The notes beneath the pieces are model-generated. The model searched no databases. It saw nothing but the letters and a program-made list of their open reading frames with translations, and was not told the DNA's origin. Positions 9,677-21,477 of a stretch of DNA of 64,000 nucleotides are shown one piece after another; the first letter of the stretch is position 1; each line of letters starts with the position of its first letter. A program made the translations under genes and the position numbers. This DNA comes from Cordilura impudica (taxonomy: Eukaryota; Arthropoda; Insecta; Diptera; Scathophagidae), in assembly GCA_963682025.1 (NCBI GenBank), contig OY821517.1:50097662-50161661 (forward strand), in the 5' to 3' direction.

Positions 9677-10143
9677 TGTTCAGACGGACAGCAAAATTCG
9701 AGATTCGCTCTCTCATTCACGGTTCGCGCCCCAATCATGATTGAATCAACATGTTTCGCCATACAATATTTTGAGAGCGAACCATCTTGGTTCATTTTGA
9801 ACCTTGCTGCGAACCATCTCCAATTTTGATTAAAAAAAATTATCGCCAGTTTATGGGAACTAGCTGTCAAAAATGTAAAACAAAGAAAAAACAAAAAATT
9901 AATGTGTGTAATAAAATAAATAGAAACATTTCACAAATAAAAAGTATATACTTACATATACATATATATTTAAATAAAAATGGAAAAAATTAAATAGTGA
10001 AACGTAAAGTGTAAAAGGATGTCTTCAAATATTTGCACAAAAAATATAGACGTCAAAATGAAACAAGAACAATAGTCTGAACACCAAGGTTCGCAATCGT
10101 GATTCAGAGTGCGAACCAAGTGGTTCATTTTGCCGTCTGAACA
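9677..10143. mobile_element. MITE-like element with TGTTCAGACGG ends (~467 bp)
   Basis: Starts TGTTCAGACGGACAGCAAAA and ends TTTTGCCGTCTGAACA, an 11-bp perfect inverted repeat plus shared CAAAAT. The interior is rich in the motif gcgaacc/ggttcgc on both sides. No protein is encoded and no clear target duplication is visible. The superfamily is unknown. Confidence 0.65.
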
Positions 10144-10743
10144 AGCTATTATGCCACTTAAGCTAATTTTGCGATCATGCCTCTATATTATATAACATAA
10201 TTTTAACAAATTGTACCATATCTGCTCTTATTAGATATGAAATTTTATGTTTTGCTATAAATAAATAAAATAATATATGAATATGACTTCTAAAATATAT
10301 TTTATTTAACTAGTTACTAGTTACTAGTTGAAAATATTTTTTAAAGAAAAGTAGTTTTTTTGAAAGGCATATTTTTCAATAACTTTGCTTTACGGCATTT
10401 AATTTTCGAGATATAAGCGATTTTTTGTTTCGCACTACAATTGTACGTTTCTGTTAACTTAGAAATAATTACCGCCTAGTTTTATAAGGTGTTGTAGCTA
10501 AGGGCAAAAACGTCAATTACTACGACGATTAGTTTTCAAGATATAAGAGTTTTTGTTCATCTGGCAACCTTGAAAATAGTTAGTCAACAATTCGGATGGG
10601 GCATTTCAAAGATTGAGCAAAATTTAAATTTTATAAAAATCTCAAAATTAATTCATAGACGTATGAATGATAACTAATCATATGTATACGTACAGCGCTA
10701 ATAATTCATCGAAGGCAATGAGTCGGTGATGAGTGTAACTATA
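10144..10743. other. no feature recognised
   Basis: AT-rich. Contains a short triplication (actagttactagttactagt) near 10309. No gene or TE protein is seen. Confidence 0.4.
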
Positions 10744-10745
10744 TA

Positions 10746-11832
10746 CAGTAATTCACCGATAAATGCGCGTTCATGGAAAATGCCAAAAGCTGGACGCTTT
10801 TAAGCGAGAAACGCACTTAAAAAATCTCGGTTAAATGCATTACTGATGCATTTAAAAAAGTCTTGGTTAAATACGATACTGACTTAACAGAATTCTCTCT
10901 TAGCTATGTCGACAATTCAGTTATGGAAACTGTAGTTTAAATGAATATACTACTTATTTTTTTGAAGAGAAACAACAATAAACAAGTCACTTGAGTCTAC
11001 ATATAATAAAAGGTCATCATTTTATTCAATTCAAATTAGTACATATTAAAATAGTTTGACTAAAAAATAACAAATATATTTAAGACATTGAGAAAAATAG
11101 AATTCTTAAAAAGTTACAATTCATGCACAAATTTATTATCTGGCATAAATGTCTTGCGAAGAACATGCATCGCCTTCAAAACATCGAATACAGAGTAAGC
11201 TTCTTGGAGATCATCATTTTCTTCTTCTTCACTAGACGACAGCCCCTCGTCCTGAATAACATCTGCGATAATTCCTCCATCGGTAAGTGGTCCAACGCGG
11301 GTTAAATCGTCATCAACTCATCATAACTCTTCCATTCTTGCACTATTTCAATTAATTCTTTTTGCGAATCGTTTCGATTTTCAGAGCCGTTATCAAACTA
11401 GCGTAAAGAACTTACATATTTGAGACAATTTTGAATACAAATTGGCAGCAAGCCCGCTTTATTAAATGCAAGGCTGTGAAAAGTGTAATAGGTTTTTTAA
11501 ATTCCTCAACAGTTTTTCCTAATTAATCTGCTGTAAATTTCCTTCTAACTATATTTTGACGATATTCCTTACTTGATCTGATTACTCCTTGGTCAAGAGA
11601 CTGAGCTATCAGAATGGTATTAGGACGTATATATTCTATTCGAACATGCGACAAATATGCTTGCTTATGAGGTGCAGCGTTGTCAATAAATAGGTTAACA
11701 TTGCGATTTTTTCGAAAAATTTCTTCATTGAACGAAAAATTAATTTCTCCCACATTTTTGTTTTAAGTAAAGTAAATGGATCAAGGAAATTTATCCGTGA
11801 AGTTGTATTAAGATATTTGTACTGCGCTTTAA
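10746..11832 (-). pseudogene. pogo/Tigger-like transposase remnant
   Basis: The minus strand at 11523-11753 translates to NVNLFIDNAAPHKQ, IEYIRPNT and QSLDQGVIRSSKEYRQNIVRR. These are the second-Asp and downstream blocks of the DDE_1 (pogo, Tigger, CENP-B-like) transposases. Lower coordinates (to about 11110) give degraded C-terminal reading frames, including EEFKKPITLFTAL. A candidate end, TA followed by CAGTAATTCACCG, lies at 10744-10758, as expected for pogo with a TA target. The other end is lost: a (GTCY)n family B repeat starts at 11847. Stops and frame changes show that the gene is dead. The family is well supported; the outer boundary is tentative. Confidence 0.75.
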
Positions 11833-11846
11833 TGAGTTTTCGAAAT

Positions 11847-12300
11847 ATTTTTATACCCTCAACACCATTGTAGAGGGTATAAGTACATAAGTCTGCCATT
11901 CCCTATGCAACGCATCGAAAAATGAATTTGCGACCCTATAAAGTATCCTTATAATAACTCGATTCGATATAGCAATGTCCGTTTGTCCGTCCGTCCGTAT
12001 GTCCATCTGTCTGTCTGCCTATTGAAATCACGCTCATTTACCTGGGTAAACTTAAGATAACACTGTTTGCTATTATTTCGAGTAAGTTGGTATTTAAAAT
12101 TGGGCACCATTGTGCCAAGATATGGCCTAAAATATTGAGACATCTCTAAAAAAAACGCTACCAATTCAGTGTGTTTCCAATATTTTGTTTACATTTACTA
12201 TAATTGGTGCAATTTGATAGAGGGAAAATTCACATTTGATTAAGGGCTTCACATGTTTATCCACTAAACTATTACAACAAACACACTGTAGCAATACCTT
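11847..12300 (+). mobile_element. (GTCY)n repeat family B (HINE-like), 3' end missing
   Basis: Opens with the family B hairpin (taccctcaacacc ... gagggtata), then aacgcatcgaaaaatgaatt, the gtccgtccgtcc core and the block caccattgtgccaag. It fades out before the usual 3' hairpin and cttacttg end. Confidence 0.75.
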
Positions 12301-12329
12301 TGTAAGCTAACATGGCACGTACAGTATAA

Positions 12330-12708
12330 TCTATAATATTAATAGGCTAGGCGATTTCTTGTGACCGATGTTTTGTTCTACCGTTTTATCCCGATTTTGA
12401 CCAAACGTATATTATTTGAAAGGTATTTCTTTTTAGCCGTTTTGCAGATTTACAGATTTTAAAATTTTTTTCCTTTATTTTGAGTTAATTGCATTTAAAG
12501 TTGCTACTAACACATACATAAATTTATACAGTGCTGTGTATGTGTTTATTAAATTTGTTAATGTGTTTGTAATAAAAATGAGTGTTTTTTTTTGTGTTGA
12601 TTTGTGAATTGGCTATAATTGATAAGCATACCTTTAGGGTCTTTATTTAATGAAAAACTAAAATTTCCTAGAATTTGCACTCGAATTTCGAGGGCTGGAA
12701 TCTGCTAG
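12330..12708 (+). mobile_element. non-autonomous Helitron, family C, complete
   Basis: Starts TCTATAATATTAATAGGC and ends with a hairpin (ctcgaatttcgag) followed 13 nt later by CTAG. The host base before is A and after is T, the A|T target of Helitrons. 379 bp, no coding capacity. Nine other copies or fragments of this family are in the window, and their ends agree. Confidence 0.92.
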
Positions 12709-12939
12709 TAATCACAAATACACAGTCATGAACCAAATGCTTCAACAAGGCTATGACACAAAATAAAAAAGAAATAGAAAAACGAGAATAACACAGGAAA
12801 AACATATTTTTTCAAGGCCTTTCTACTTGTTCTCGGAACTTATTGAACAGAGTTTAATGATTTTAAATTGCAACCTTCTGTGAATGTAAATGAACAAATT
12901 TTCAATAAAAATGATTAACCCAGCTGACATACTAAAGGC
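12709..12939. other. no feature recognised
   Basis: AT-rich spacer; no gene or known repeat seen. Confidence 0.4.
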
Positions 12940-13030
12940 GTGATCGTGATTTCCACAAACGGACAGACGGACATCGCTACATCAAATCCGCTTGTTGTAA
13001 GGATCACAAATATATATTTTATGCGGTCCA
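12940..13030 (-). mobile_element. (GTCY)n family B fragment
   Basis: Reverse-strand core (ggacagacggacatcgctac) and the adjacent aaatatatattttatg block only. Confidence 0.6.
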
Positions 13031-13169
13031 GACTTTTTGATGTGTAAACGTCTATACGAACAGGGGGTAAATTTCTATTTCACAATACAATCACAAAAAC
13101 AGCGTAACATGCAGACGTAAGACAAAATCAGTGTGTATTGGTGAAAAAATTATGATATGTAATAACCTG

Positions 13170-13805
13170 TTTAAAAATTAAAAATAAAAAATTAAAAATG
13201 AAAAATGAAAAATAAAAAATAAAAATTAAAAATTAAAAATTAAAAATGAAAAATAAAAAATGAAAACGAAAAATAAAAATAAAAAAATGAAAAATTAAAA
13301 ATTAAAAATGAAAAATGAAAAATGAAAAAGGAAAAATAAAAAATAAAAAATGGAATATAAAAAATGAAAAATAAAAAATTAAAAATGAAAAACGAAATAT
13401 GAAAATGAAAAACCAAGGAAAAATAAAAAATGAAAAATTAAAAGTGAAAAACGAAAGATGAATAATGAAAATTAAAAGTACAAAATGAAAAATTAAAAAT
13501 GAAAAATGAAAAATGAAAGATGAAAAATAAAAAATGAAAAATAAAAAAAGAAAAATTAATACTTAAAAATAAAATTGAAAAATAAAAAATGGAAATAAAA
13601 AATGAAAAATTAAAAATGAAAAATGAATAATGAATAACAAAAAATGAAAAATAAATAAAAAAAATGAAAAATAAAAAATGAAAAATAAAAAATGAAAAAT
13701 TAAAAATGAGAAATTAAAAATTAAAAAATTAAAAATAAAAAATTAAAAGTAAAAAAATAAAAAAAATTAAAAATTAAAAAGAAAAATAATAAATGGAAAA
13801 TAAAC
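13170..13805. repeat. A-rich degenerate microsatellite (AAAAATGA/AAAATTAA)
   Basis: Tandem variants of aaaaatgaaaaataaaaaatt for about 635 bp. Any open frames are artefacts of the composition. Confidence 0.9.
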
Positions 13806-13806
13806 A

Positions 13807-14570
13807 AGTAAGAAAATTGTAGTCGGTCTAGCCCGACTATACGATACCCTATACCATGGTTAAGAGACCCTATCTCTTCGGTCCAACTAATTGGATATAG
13901 AAAATAAGCATACCCCAAATTTGAGTGGCATTTTTATTAATTTTTTTGCTGCAGATATGAAAAAGTTCATATCGGATACTATATTTATATGGGGACTAGG
14001 TCGAAAAATGGACCGATCCTGACCATGTTTGGTATAGTCATTTATACTTTGAAAAAATATATACAAACAGAATTTGAGAAAAATCTGTGCAATATTTTTG
14101 TTTTTTGATAGATTTAAGTGAAGATCGGGAAGCAGCTCTATATGGGGCCTATGACTAAGAATGGATGTAATAAACACATACAAACCCAATTTGACTGAGA
14201 TCTATATGATAATTTGGAACTTATGGCAATTTATGTCGATTTCATAAGGGTCATTTGTATGGGGGCTAGGTCTGAACATGGACCGATTTTCACCAATTTC
14301 AACAGCGTCCATCCCATAGCCGATGGAAGCTTATATATCAAATTTCATCAAAATATATTAATATTTGCGACCTGTAGTTTGATTACAAGCTTTACATGGA
14401 CACACAGACGGACGGACGGACGGACATGGCTATTTCAACTTCAAAAGTGATTCTGAGTCGATCGGTATAATTAGAGATGAGTTTAGGACGAATATTTTTG
14501 GTTGTTACAAACAGCAGCACAAAGTCATTATACCCAAACTACATAGTGGTATAGGGTATAAAAATGAAAA
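13807..14570 (-). mobile_element. (GTCY)n repeat family A, full-length (~764 bp)
   Basis: Reads from the 3' end caagtaagaaaattgtagtc through the near-palindrome agtcggtctagcccgact, the subterminal taccctataccatgg, the internal region and the (GTCY)n core (acggacggacggacgg), to the 5' hairpin ccaaactacatagtgg and agggtata. This copy defines the family structure: subterminal inverted repeats of the form TATACCCTATACCA at both ends and a hairpin close to the terminus. It inserted in the microsatellite of repeat F. Confidence 0.85.
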
Positions 14571-14715
14571 ATGAAAAATAAAAAATGAAAAATTAAAAAT
14601 GAAAAACAAAAAACGAAAAACGAATAATGAAAAATGAAAAAATTAAAAATGAAAAATAAAAAATTAAAAACGAAAAATTAAAAATTAAAAATATAAAACG
14701 AAAAATTAAAAATTA
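14571..14715. repeat. A-rich degenerate microsatellite
   Basis: Continuation of the array 13170-13805 on the other side of the family A insertion. Confidence 0.85.
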
Positions 14716-14880
14716 ACCAGTAGCAATAATAAATAATAGTAAATATTTTTATATTAGCAGAGCCCCTTCAGTTAATTGCTATAAGTGATACATAGATGAC
14801 GCTTCCTGTTTGATTTTAAGTGTCATAAAAAACATTTAATTACTAAATGCCTGATCGAACTCACATGATTTTGTTTCTAA

Positions 14881-16256
14881 TTATTACAAACGGAATGACA
14901 AACTTATATCTATCCTCTGCACTCCGGTGAAACTTTTTATTGGGATAGAAAAATTGTTGTGTCAAATTATTTTGAACTGTATATTACTGCCCAATCTTAG
15001 ATGCAATAGTTGTTTATAAACTATCAATTGTAATAACGGAAACAAATGATATGATAGCAAATTTTAGGAATCTAATAATTGTGATCCATAATATTAAAAC
15101 TAATTTTCACGTGTAAATTATTATCATTATTCATGATTTGCCACATGATGCCGGCATCTGGGTGAATTACTGATGGTTTATAACGTCGTCGTATGTTCCT
15201 TGGTAATTTATCAAGCAACTGCAATCAACAGGATTTCCAAAATTATACACAGTGGGTATTACTTACATAGGCGGTTCTATTCATTGTTACGAGTATGTTG
15301 GATATCAACAAAAGTCACATTTTTTTCCTATACTTCATGCAATGATGATAATAATATTACTCATTGATGTGAAATTTATATTTATATTCCTCTTAAGAGG
15401 GGGGGCGAAAAGAAAACTTTTTACTTCAATCCAAGAGATTAGAAATTTGCTGAGCATTAACTTTCAACCAAAACAACCTGCGAATATAAAAAGGAGATTG
15501 AGCTAAATAGCGTAGCGGACTGTGAGAGTTGAATGAATGTTTCTTCAAGGGTGGTTTTATTTACTACATGTATGGATGTCGTTGCTAACCGCAAGTGTGA
15601 GGAGGTGGTGGTATCCCACCCACCAGTATATTAAAACCACAACAATATTTTATAATAGACTAAAGCAGTACATATACTCGTGCAAAATCTAGTTGTAAAT
15701 AACCTGCACAAATATTTTTTTTATCACATGTCCTCGTTTATTCCTCTATACGAAAATATGAATGAATGAAATTTTATACCATCCGTATTTATTGCCTGTT
15801 AAAAGTATGTTGAGAACATGATGCCTTGGCTAATTTAATCTTAGCAAATTGTTTGACAATCTGTACTGGATTAGAATAAAAACCTAAATTGTTACTGTTA
15901 GCAATTGATACGGCTGACGCGTATTGAGGGGGAGCTCCAACTAGACTTTGCACCCACTGTTTTATGGCTGTCTGGATTAAATATGGGAGGTTTTATTTTG
16001 TAACAATTGTAAGCGTTAGGACGTGTTACATGACTATTTTAAGATAAGTAATCATTTATATAATTTTCTTTTCTAATATCCTTTAAATTTGTTTTTTTTT
16101 TTCCACCAGAGAAATTTCATTAAATGAGTTTTATTAAGTTTATTTTTTACCGAATGTTTAATATTCTCCAGAGTGGTGGGTGGTTTTTTTTTTTTTGTAA
16201 AATGTTTTTAAGAGAGTGAAAAATGTTTTGGATTTTAGTTAAAAAATTAAAGATTA
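14881..16256. other. no feature recognised
   Basis: About 1.4 kb of AT-rich sequence that may be unique. Short open frames (for example 15173-15506) have no recognisable motif. A GC-richer patch occurs at 15540-15620. No RNA gene is seen. Confidence 0.4.
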
Positions 16257-16258
16257 CA

Positions 16259-16750
16259 ACAAGTAAGAGTGTTAAATTCGGCTGTACCGAATCTTTGGTA
16301 CCCTCCACATCGGTTTTACGTTTACATATTAATATCTGGACTTATTGCACTATTTATAACAAATGTAAACAAAATATTTTAAAAAGCAACAATTTGATAT
16401 TTCGATAAACTTAATACCAATTTATTACAACAAACACACTGAATTTTTAATTTTTCATCTTTTTGCACATATCTCGGCACAATGATGCCCGATTTACCCC
16501 CAATACAAACCTGCTCGAAATAATGACAAACAATACTATCATAACATTACCCAGATAAATGGTTTATTTTGGAATGAGCGTGATTTCAACAGACAGACGG
16601 ACGGACAGACGGACATCGCTATATCGACTCTAGTTGTTACAAGTATTAAGAATAAACTATATATACTTTATGGGGTCACAAATGCAATTTTCGATGCGTT
16701 ACAAATGCAGTGACAAACTGATATATACCCTCTGCACAGTGGTGCGGTGG
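16259..16750 (-). mobile_element. (GTCY)n repeat family B, near full-length
   Basis: Reads acaagtaagagtgttaaattc, then a hairpin (attcggctgtaccgaat), then taccctccac (subterminal repeat), the 'gcacaatgatgcccgattta' block, the (GTCY)n core and the 5' end taccctctgcacagtggtg. This copy shows the terminus shared with family A (tcttacttgt on the other strand). Confidence 0.85.
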
Positions 16751-17190
16751 ATTTAAAAACAAAACAGATTCACATTGTTAAAGCACAGATTCAATAAAAA
16801 CAATTTTAATAATTGTCTTTCTATTATTCTTAACCCGTTAACGGCTAATAGGTAGAATAGTACCCTAAAATAAAGTGAAAAAAGTGTAGTATCGCTAATT
16901 GATTTACATGGACACTTAGAGAAAGGATAAGACTACTCGAAGACAATTTGGGGGTTTATGGGCTAAGTAATTAGTTGGTAGTTTACAAAATCTAAAAAAA
17001 GAACTGCATGAAGATGGCCATAGAAAATTTGTGGAATTTATGTTCGGAAATCGATATTGAACTAATATTCTTCATCTTCCAAAAGATTATTGGGGGATAC
17101 ACGATCAATATAACAGAAGCCTAAAAATGTACAAAATTATTTTCTAATGATTTACAATTTTTTTCCTACATCATTTTTAGGTCCTCCACA
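16751..17190. other. no feature recognised
   Basis: AT-rich spacer without recognisable gene or repeat. Confidence 0.4.
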
Positions 17191-17192
17191 CA

Positions 17193-17330
17193 ACTTTACA
17201 GAGGATAAGTATTAGTTTGTAACTCATCGAAATAATTTCGGAGATCTCATAAATTATTGATTCTTATAAAAGGAGAAGCAGATTTGGCGATGTCAGTCTG
17301 TCTGTCTGCCTGTTGAAAGCATTCTCCTGT
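17193..17330 (+). mobile_element. (GTCY)n family B, 5' fragment
   Basis: Degraded 5' hairpin (actttacagaggataagta), the aactcatcgaaata block and a gtctgtctgtctgcctgttg core. Confidence 0.65.
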
Positions 17331-17625
17331 TAGAATAGATCGAGTCAGTCGCCTAAAATAATCGCCATAATCTGCATAGGTCAATTATTGAATTTGAATC
17401 ACCTAATAGGTGATGAATGTCGTACGAAAATGTTAAGATATTCTGATAAAATAAAAAACTAAAAACATAGAAAAATCGCTGATGAAGGCTGAAATGCCAG
17501 AAACCGGTCCGATTAAGAATACAGTGCAGTTATGAATTTTTGAAATATATGCTTTCTTCTTCTCTACCACGCACCATTTAAACAATATAGAAAAATGTTT
17601 ATACGTTTATACAGAACATGTACAT

Positions 17626-17990
17626 TAGGGCGGGTCGTTTTGTAGGGAGGCAAAAAAATCGCTCAAGTGACAAGGAAAATCATATTCTAGGGATCAAAAT
17701 AAGAAACTTTGCCCAGGAAACCATACCTCAAAAACGAATTCTGATATCCCGACTTTTGAACGGTCTGTCTGTCTGCCATGGGGCAACCCCATTCCCCCTC
17801 ATGCAATTGATCTGAAACTTGGCCCATAGTATTGTTGTGACTACAGATTAATTTTGGGGTAGTCACGCAGATTCATGCATAGTCACGCATAATCACGAAG
17901 TGATCTAGAAACTTGGTCCATACACTTGCTGTGAAAAAAGATTAACTTTGACATAGTCACGCACAGTCGCGGAGAGATGAAAAACCAACT
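17626..17990 (+). mobile_element. repeat family H/G, forward copy
   Basis: Begins agggcgggtcg, passes the block aacgaattctgat and a gtctgtctgcc core, then enters the minisatellite unit (tgatctgaaacttggccc, agtcacgca). It links family H with the minisatellite array at 21771. The first part recurs reversed at 18400-18755 and 41268-41575. Confidence 0.65.
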
Positions 17991-18044
17991 TCCCTGAAGA
18001 ACATGTTGTTGATTACACGGGTAGTTACTCATATATTTTTAAAA

Positions 18045-18395
18045 ATATCGTTGCAAGGTTTTTCAATAATATTGCTGCAACAGTCAAATTTTTGAACATA
18101 AAAAGGATGCTTATTTGGTATAGTAACCAAATGCGGTTTAATTTACATCATAAACGATGCACCTATTGAATAATTTAACTAATGAAATAGTTCAGGTTTA
18201 TGACCAATTTTAAAAAATCAAATGGATCAGGTATATTTTGTACAACTGATTTTTCTTTCTTAAAATTCGAATGAATAACATTTCTTCAATAATTTTATTG
18301 CTGCATCAAGCAAATTTTTAAAAAAAAATTAAAAGGATGATCATACGCGATGCGCCTATAGAATAATTTAAGAAGTGAAATAGTTCAGGTAAATT
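18045..18395 (+). repeat. degenerate direct duplication (~170 and ~125 bp)
   Basis: 18050-18215 and 18275-18395 share attgctgca, aaaaggatg, gatgcacctat/gatgcgcctat and gaaatagttcaggt in the same order and orientation. Confidence 0.6.
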
Positions 18396-18399
18396 TCTA

Positions 18400-18755
18400 A
18401 AGAGAAAAATAAACTCCAAAAAGAAAAAACATACCCATTTCGCTGATTTTTTCATGTAAAGTGCCAAAAATGGTGATTTTTTTAAATGTTTGTATGGGGA
18501 ACCCCCCAGGGGGATTCCAGGGGGTGCCACTGGCATGGGTGGGTCGGTCCTCCAAAGTTAGTGGGGGTCGATCATACATTTGGACTCGATTGGGGCACTC
18601 TAAATGGGTCAAAGTGAGACAGACAGACAGACAGGTCAAAAGTCGGGACGTCAGAATTCGTTTTAGAGGTATGGTTCCTCGGGCAAAGTTTCTTATTTTG
18701 ATCCCTAGAATAAGATTTTCCATGTCACTTGGGTGATTTTTAAATCGACCCGCCC
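18400..18755 (-). mobile_element. repeat family H, reverse copy
   Basis: Contains atggtgatttttttaaatg, a GC-rich block ggggaaccccccaggggg, the agacagacagacagac core, tcagaattcgtttta and the terminus taaatcgacccgccctaat. The same order occurs at 41268-41575. It ends about 10 bp before the second Sola-like transposon. Confidence 0.75.
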
Positions 18756-18767
18756 TAATATATATGT

Positions 18768-18771
18768 ATAT
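18768..18771. repeat. ATAT target-site duplication (left) of Sola-like copy 2
   Basis: Same four bases as at copy 1. The matching ATAT is at 21478-21481. Confidence 0.6.
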
Positions 18772-19322
18772 GGGGGTTTCATGTCAAGTGCACCAACTTT
18801 TGAAACCGATGTCTTCCGATCGGGATGAAATTTGCACCAAGGTTAGTCCTATTGGATAGTAGTTTAGACACAATTTTTCAATAATATCGGTCCAGATCTC
18901 TCTGAGTTAGAGGGGATCAAAATTTGACATTTTGGCCAAACAGGTGTTTTTTCTCATCCATGTAACTTATTACCTATTGTTCTTAGAAAATTTTCTCCCA
19001 AATAGTTTAGATAGCTATTTCTTGAATATTTCGGAAAAAAAAATACTTAAAAAAAAAAAATTAGACTTTTTTTTGCTAAATTAAAGCATTTTTTGCCTTT
19101 TTTCAAAAAGGGCATTTTTTTTTTCATAAGAAAGCTTATGATTTTTCCTTTAAGAGCTTTTTGGTCGCTTAGCGGGATGGGAGTGGGATATCTATCAAAA
19201 TAAATGTTTTGTAACTCAAGACAACGGTTTTTCAATTTTTCACAAATGAATTTTTTCCTATTTGTGTGAAAAACCTTACAAATAAAACTTATACTGAGAA
19301 ACTAGACAACCTTTCCGAAGGT
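18772..19322 (+). repeat. left long TIR of Sola-like copy 2 (~551 bp)
   Basis: Pairs with 20910-21477 over its whole length. Shared blocks include agtgcaccaacttttgaaac, gtcctattggatagtagttt, ccaaatagtttagatagcta and cgcttagcgggatgggag. Confidence 0.9.
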
Positions 19323-19355
19323 ATGTAACATACCTTCATAACAAAACAGAAGAGA

Positions 19356-20640
19356 ATGGTTATCTGTAACCTGAAAGAGTTATTTGCAACATTTCAATCT
19401 GAACACGAGGATGTTAGAATTGACTTAACGAAATTAACCCAAATGAGGCCAAAACATTGCGTTTTGGCAGAAAGCAGCGGAACTCACACAGTATGCGTTT
19501 GCATTTACCATGAAAATGTTAAACTGATGTTGAAGGAAATCAACTTAAAGTATTTAATAGATGATTCGGCAGAAGATTTACACGATTACCGCGATTGCCT
19601 TAAATTGACTATGTGTCCTAATGCAACAACTTCTTGCCACTTAGGTGAATGTACCAATTGCCCGAAAACCACATTCATCAAAGAAAATTTAATCAACTCT
19701 TTAGATCGAGAATATATAGAGGAGGTCAAATTTGATTGTTGGATTCAGACTGACATATGCACATTGAAAACAATCATTTTAAATGTGGATGATTTTGTGG
19801 AAGAAATGTGTACAGGATTGCTAAACTTGAGAAACCATGCCTTTTTAGTCAAAGAGCAATGGTCATTCTTCAAGGAAGATACATTTGAAGTCTGGTGAAT
19901 TCGTTATTTCATATGATTTCGCAGAAAACTATAAATATGTTCTTCAGGATGCCATACAAGCATTCCACATTCCACTTCAATAACGACCAAGCAACTATAT
20001 TCACTACATGAAAGATGAAAAACTGGAACGCAAAAGTATGGCAATCATATCCGATGATTTAAAACATGATACCGTTGCAGTTTATGAGTACCAGAAGAGA
20101 ATGCTAAAATTTCTAAAATCTAAATTTACAGTAAAGAAGGTATACTACGTTTCGGACGGAGCTCGTCAACATTTTAAAAACAAAGGTAGCTTGGCAAATC
20201 TTATGGCCCATGAAAAAGATTTTGGAATGCCAGCTGAGTGGCATTTTCATCCTACTGCTCATGGTAAAGGAGCACGTGATGGTATTGGAGCAAACCTTAA
20301 AAGAAATGCAGCGAAGTATAGCCTCCAGTGCTCTCATCAAGATCGCATCTTAGAAGCGACTGCTTTATTCCATTGGGCAAAGAATTATTGTAAAGAAACT
20401 AAAATAGTTTTTAGTAGCAAAGAGGATCATCAGGAAACATTGAAAACACTGAAGAGCAGATTCGATGCTGCGGTAACAATCGATGGCACCGCTCAATACC
20501 ATGCTTTTATACCGCTTGTCGATGGAAGACTCAAGTTGAAAAAGTTTTCTGCCTCTTTCAATGCGATTTCTTTCCAAAGACAACAAATAAACCAGCAGCG
20601 AAATCAACAGCTGAACCTAGTAACGCCAAGAAACGATTGA
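19356..20640 (+). pseudogene. Sola-like transposase, N-terminally deleted and frameshifted
   Basis: The open stretch 19356-19898 has MRPKHC and VCVCIYHENVKLML, then cysteine pairs (CPNATTSCHLGECTNC). The frame changes just after 19890. The next block reads YDFAENYKYVLQDAIQAF (first catalytic Asp), with another slip near 19965 where attccac is duplicated. The last open stretch, 20008-20640, has YVSDGARQHFKNKG (second Asp), FGMPAEWHFHPTAHGKGARD and GIGANLKR. Relative to copy 1 it lacks about 230 N-terminal codons and the intron, and it has lost one residue in the SDG block. AATAAA follows at about 20658. It is dead as it stands, but it usefully confirms the frame of copy 1. Confidence 0.82.
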
Positions 20641-20909
20641 CAAAAAAAACGCAGTAAATAAAGGCGACAAAAAAGCTGGATGAAAGACTGGGTATTTAAA
20701 AATTTACAAGACTTAAATACTTCATCAGCTACAATAAATTAAGTATAAAAATAGTTATGATATAAATGGATCTAATGCAATTAAGATTAAATTTTAATAA
20801 ATTATTTATCTTTTTGTTTTTAATATTATTATTAATATACATTAATTTAATTATTATTAAAAATAAATAAAAAATATTAATTTTTCAACATTTCTATAGA
20901 AAAAATTAA

Positions 20910-21477
20910 CCTTCGGAAAGGTTAATTTGTCTAGTTTCTCAGTATAAGTTTTATTTGTAAGGTTTTAGACACAAATAGGAAAAAATTCAAAAAAGTGCAT
21001 TTGTGAAAAATTGAAAAACCGTTGTCTTGAGTTACAAAACATTTATTTTGATAGATCCCACTCCCATCCCACTAAGCGACCAAAAAGCTCTTAAAGGAAA
21101 AATCCTAAGCTTTCTTATGAAAAAAAAAGACCTTTTTGAAAAAAAGGCAAAAAATGCTTTAATTTAGCAAAAAATAAAAACTACAAAAAAAATTTTTTTT
21201 TAAGTATTTTTTACCAAAATATTGAAGAAATAGCTATCTAAACTATTTGGGAGAAAATTTTCTAAGAACAATAGGTAATAAGTTACATGGTTGAGAAAAA
21301 ACACCTGTTTGGCCAAAATGTCAAATTTTGATCCCCTCTAACTCAGACAGATCTGGACCGATCTTGTTGAAAAATTGTGTCTAAACTACTATCCAATAGG
21401 ACTAACCTTGGTGCAAATTTCATCCCGATCGGAAGACATCGGTTTCAAAAGTTGGTGCACTTGACATGAAATCCCCC
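20910..21477 (-). repeat. right long TIR of Sola-like copy 2 (~568 bp)
   Basis: Inverted partner of 18772-19322, ending gacatgaaatccccc before ATAT. Confidence 0.9.

Larger units (their letters stand above)
13036..14880 (-). mobile_element. repeat family F with microsatellite core, interrupted by family A
   Basis: One border (13036-13175) contains the complement of ttgtgattgtattgtgaaat and tttcaccaatac. The other (14716-14880) contains ttatattagcagagccc and gatcgaactcacatga. Between them are about 600 and 145 bp of degenerate AAAAATGA-type microsatellite flanking a complete family A repeat. The same two borders, inverted, enclose a longer microsatellite at 45065-47915. No protein is encoded. 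The class is unknown. Confidence 0.6.
18772..21477 (+). mobile_element. Sola-like transposon, copy 2, internally deleted (2.7 kb)
   Basis: Bounded by long TIRs with ends GGGGG(A)TTTCATGTCAAG. The middle holds only the C-terminal two-thirds of a transposase related to copy 1. The coding block starts almost immediately inside the left TIR, so the promoter-proximal gene part was deleted. The TIR sequences are unrelated to copy 1 except for the terminal TTTCATGT, so this is a different family of the same superfamily. Confidence 0.8.
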
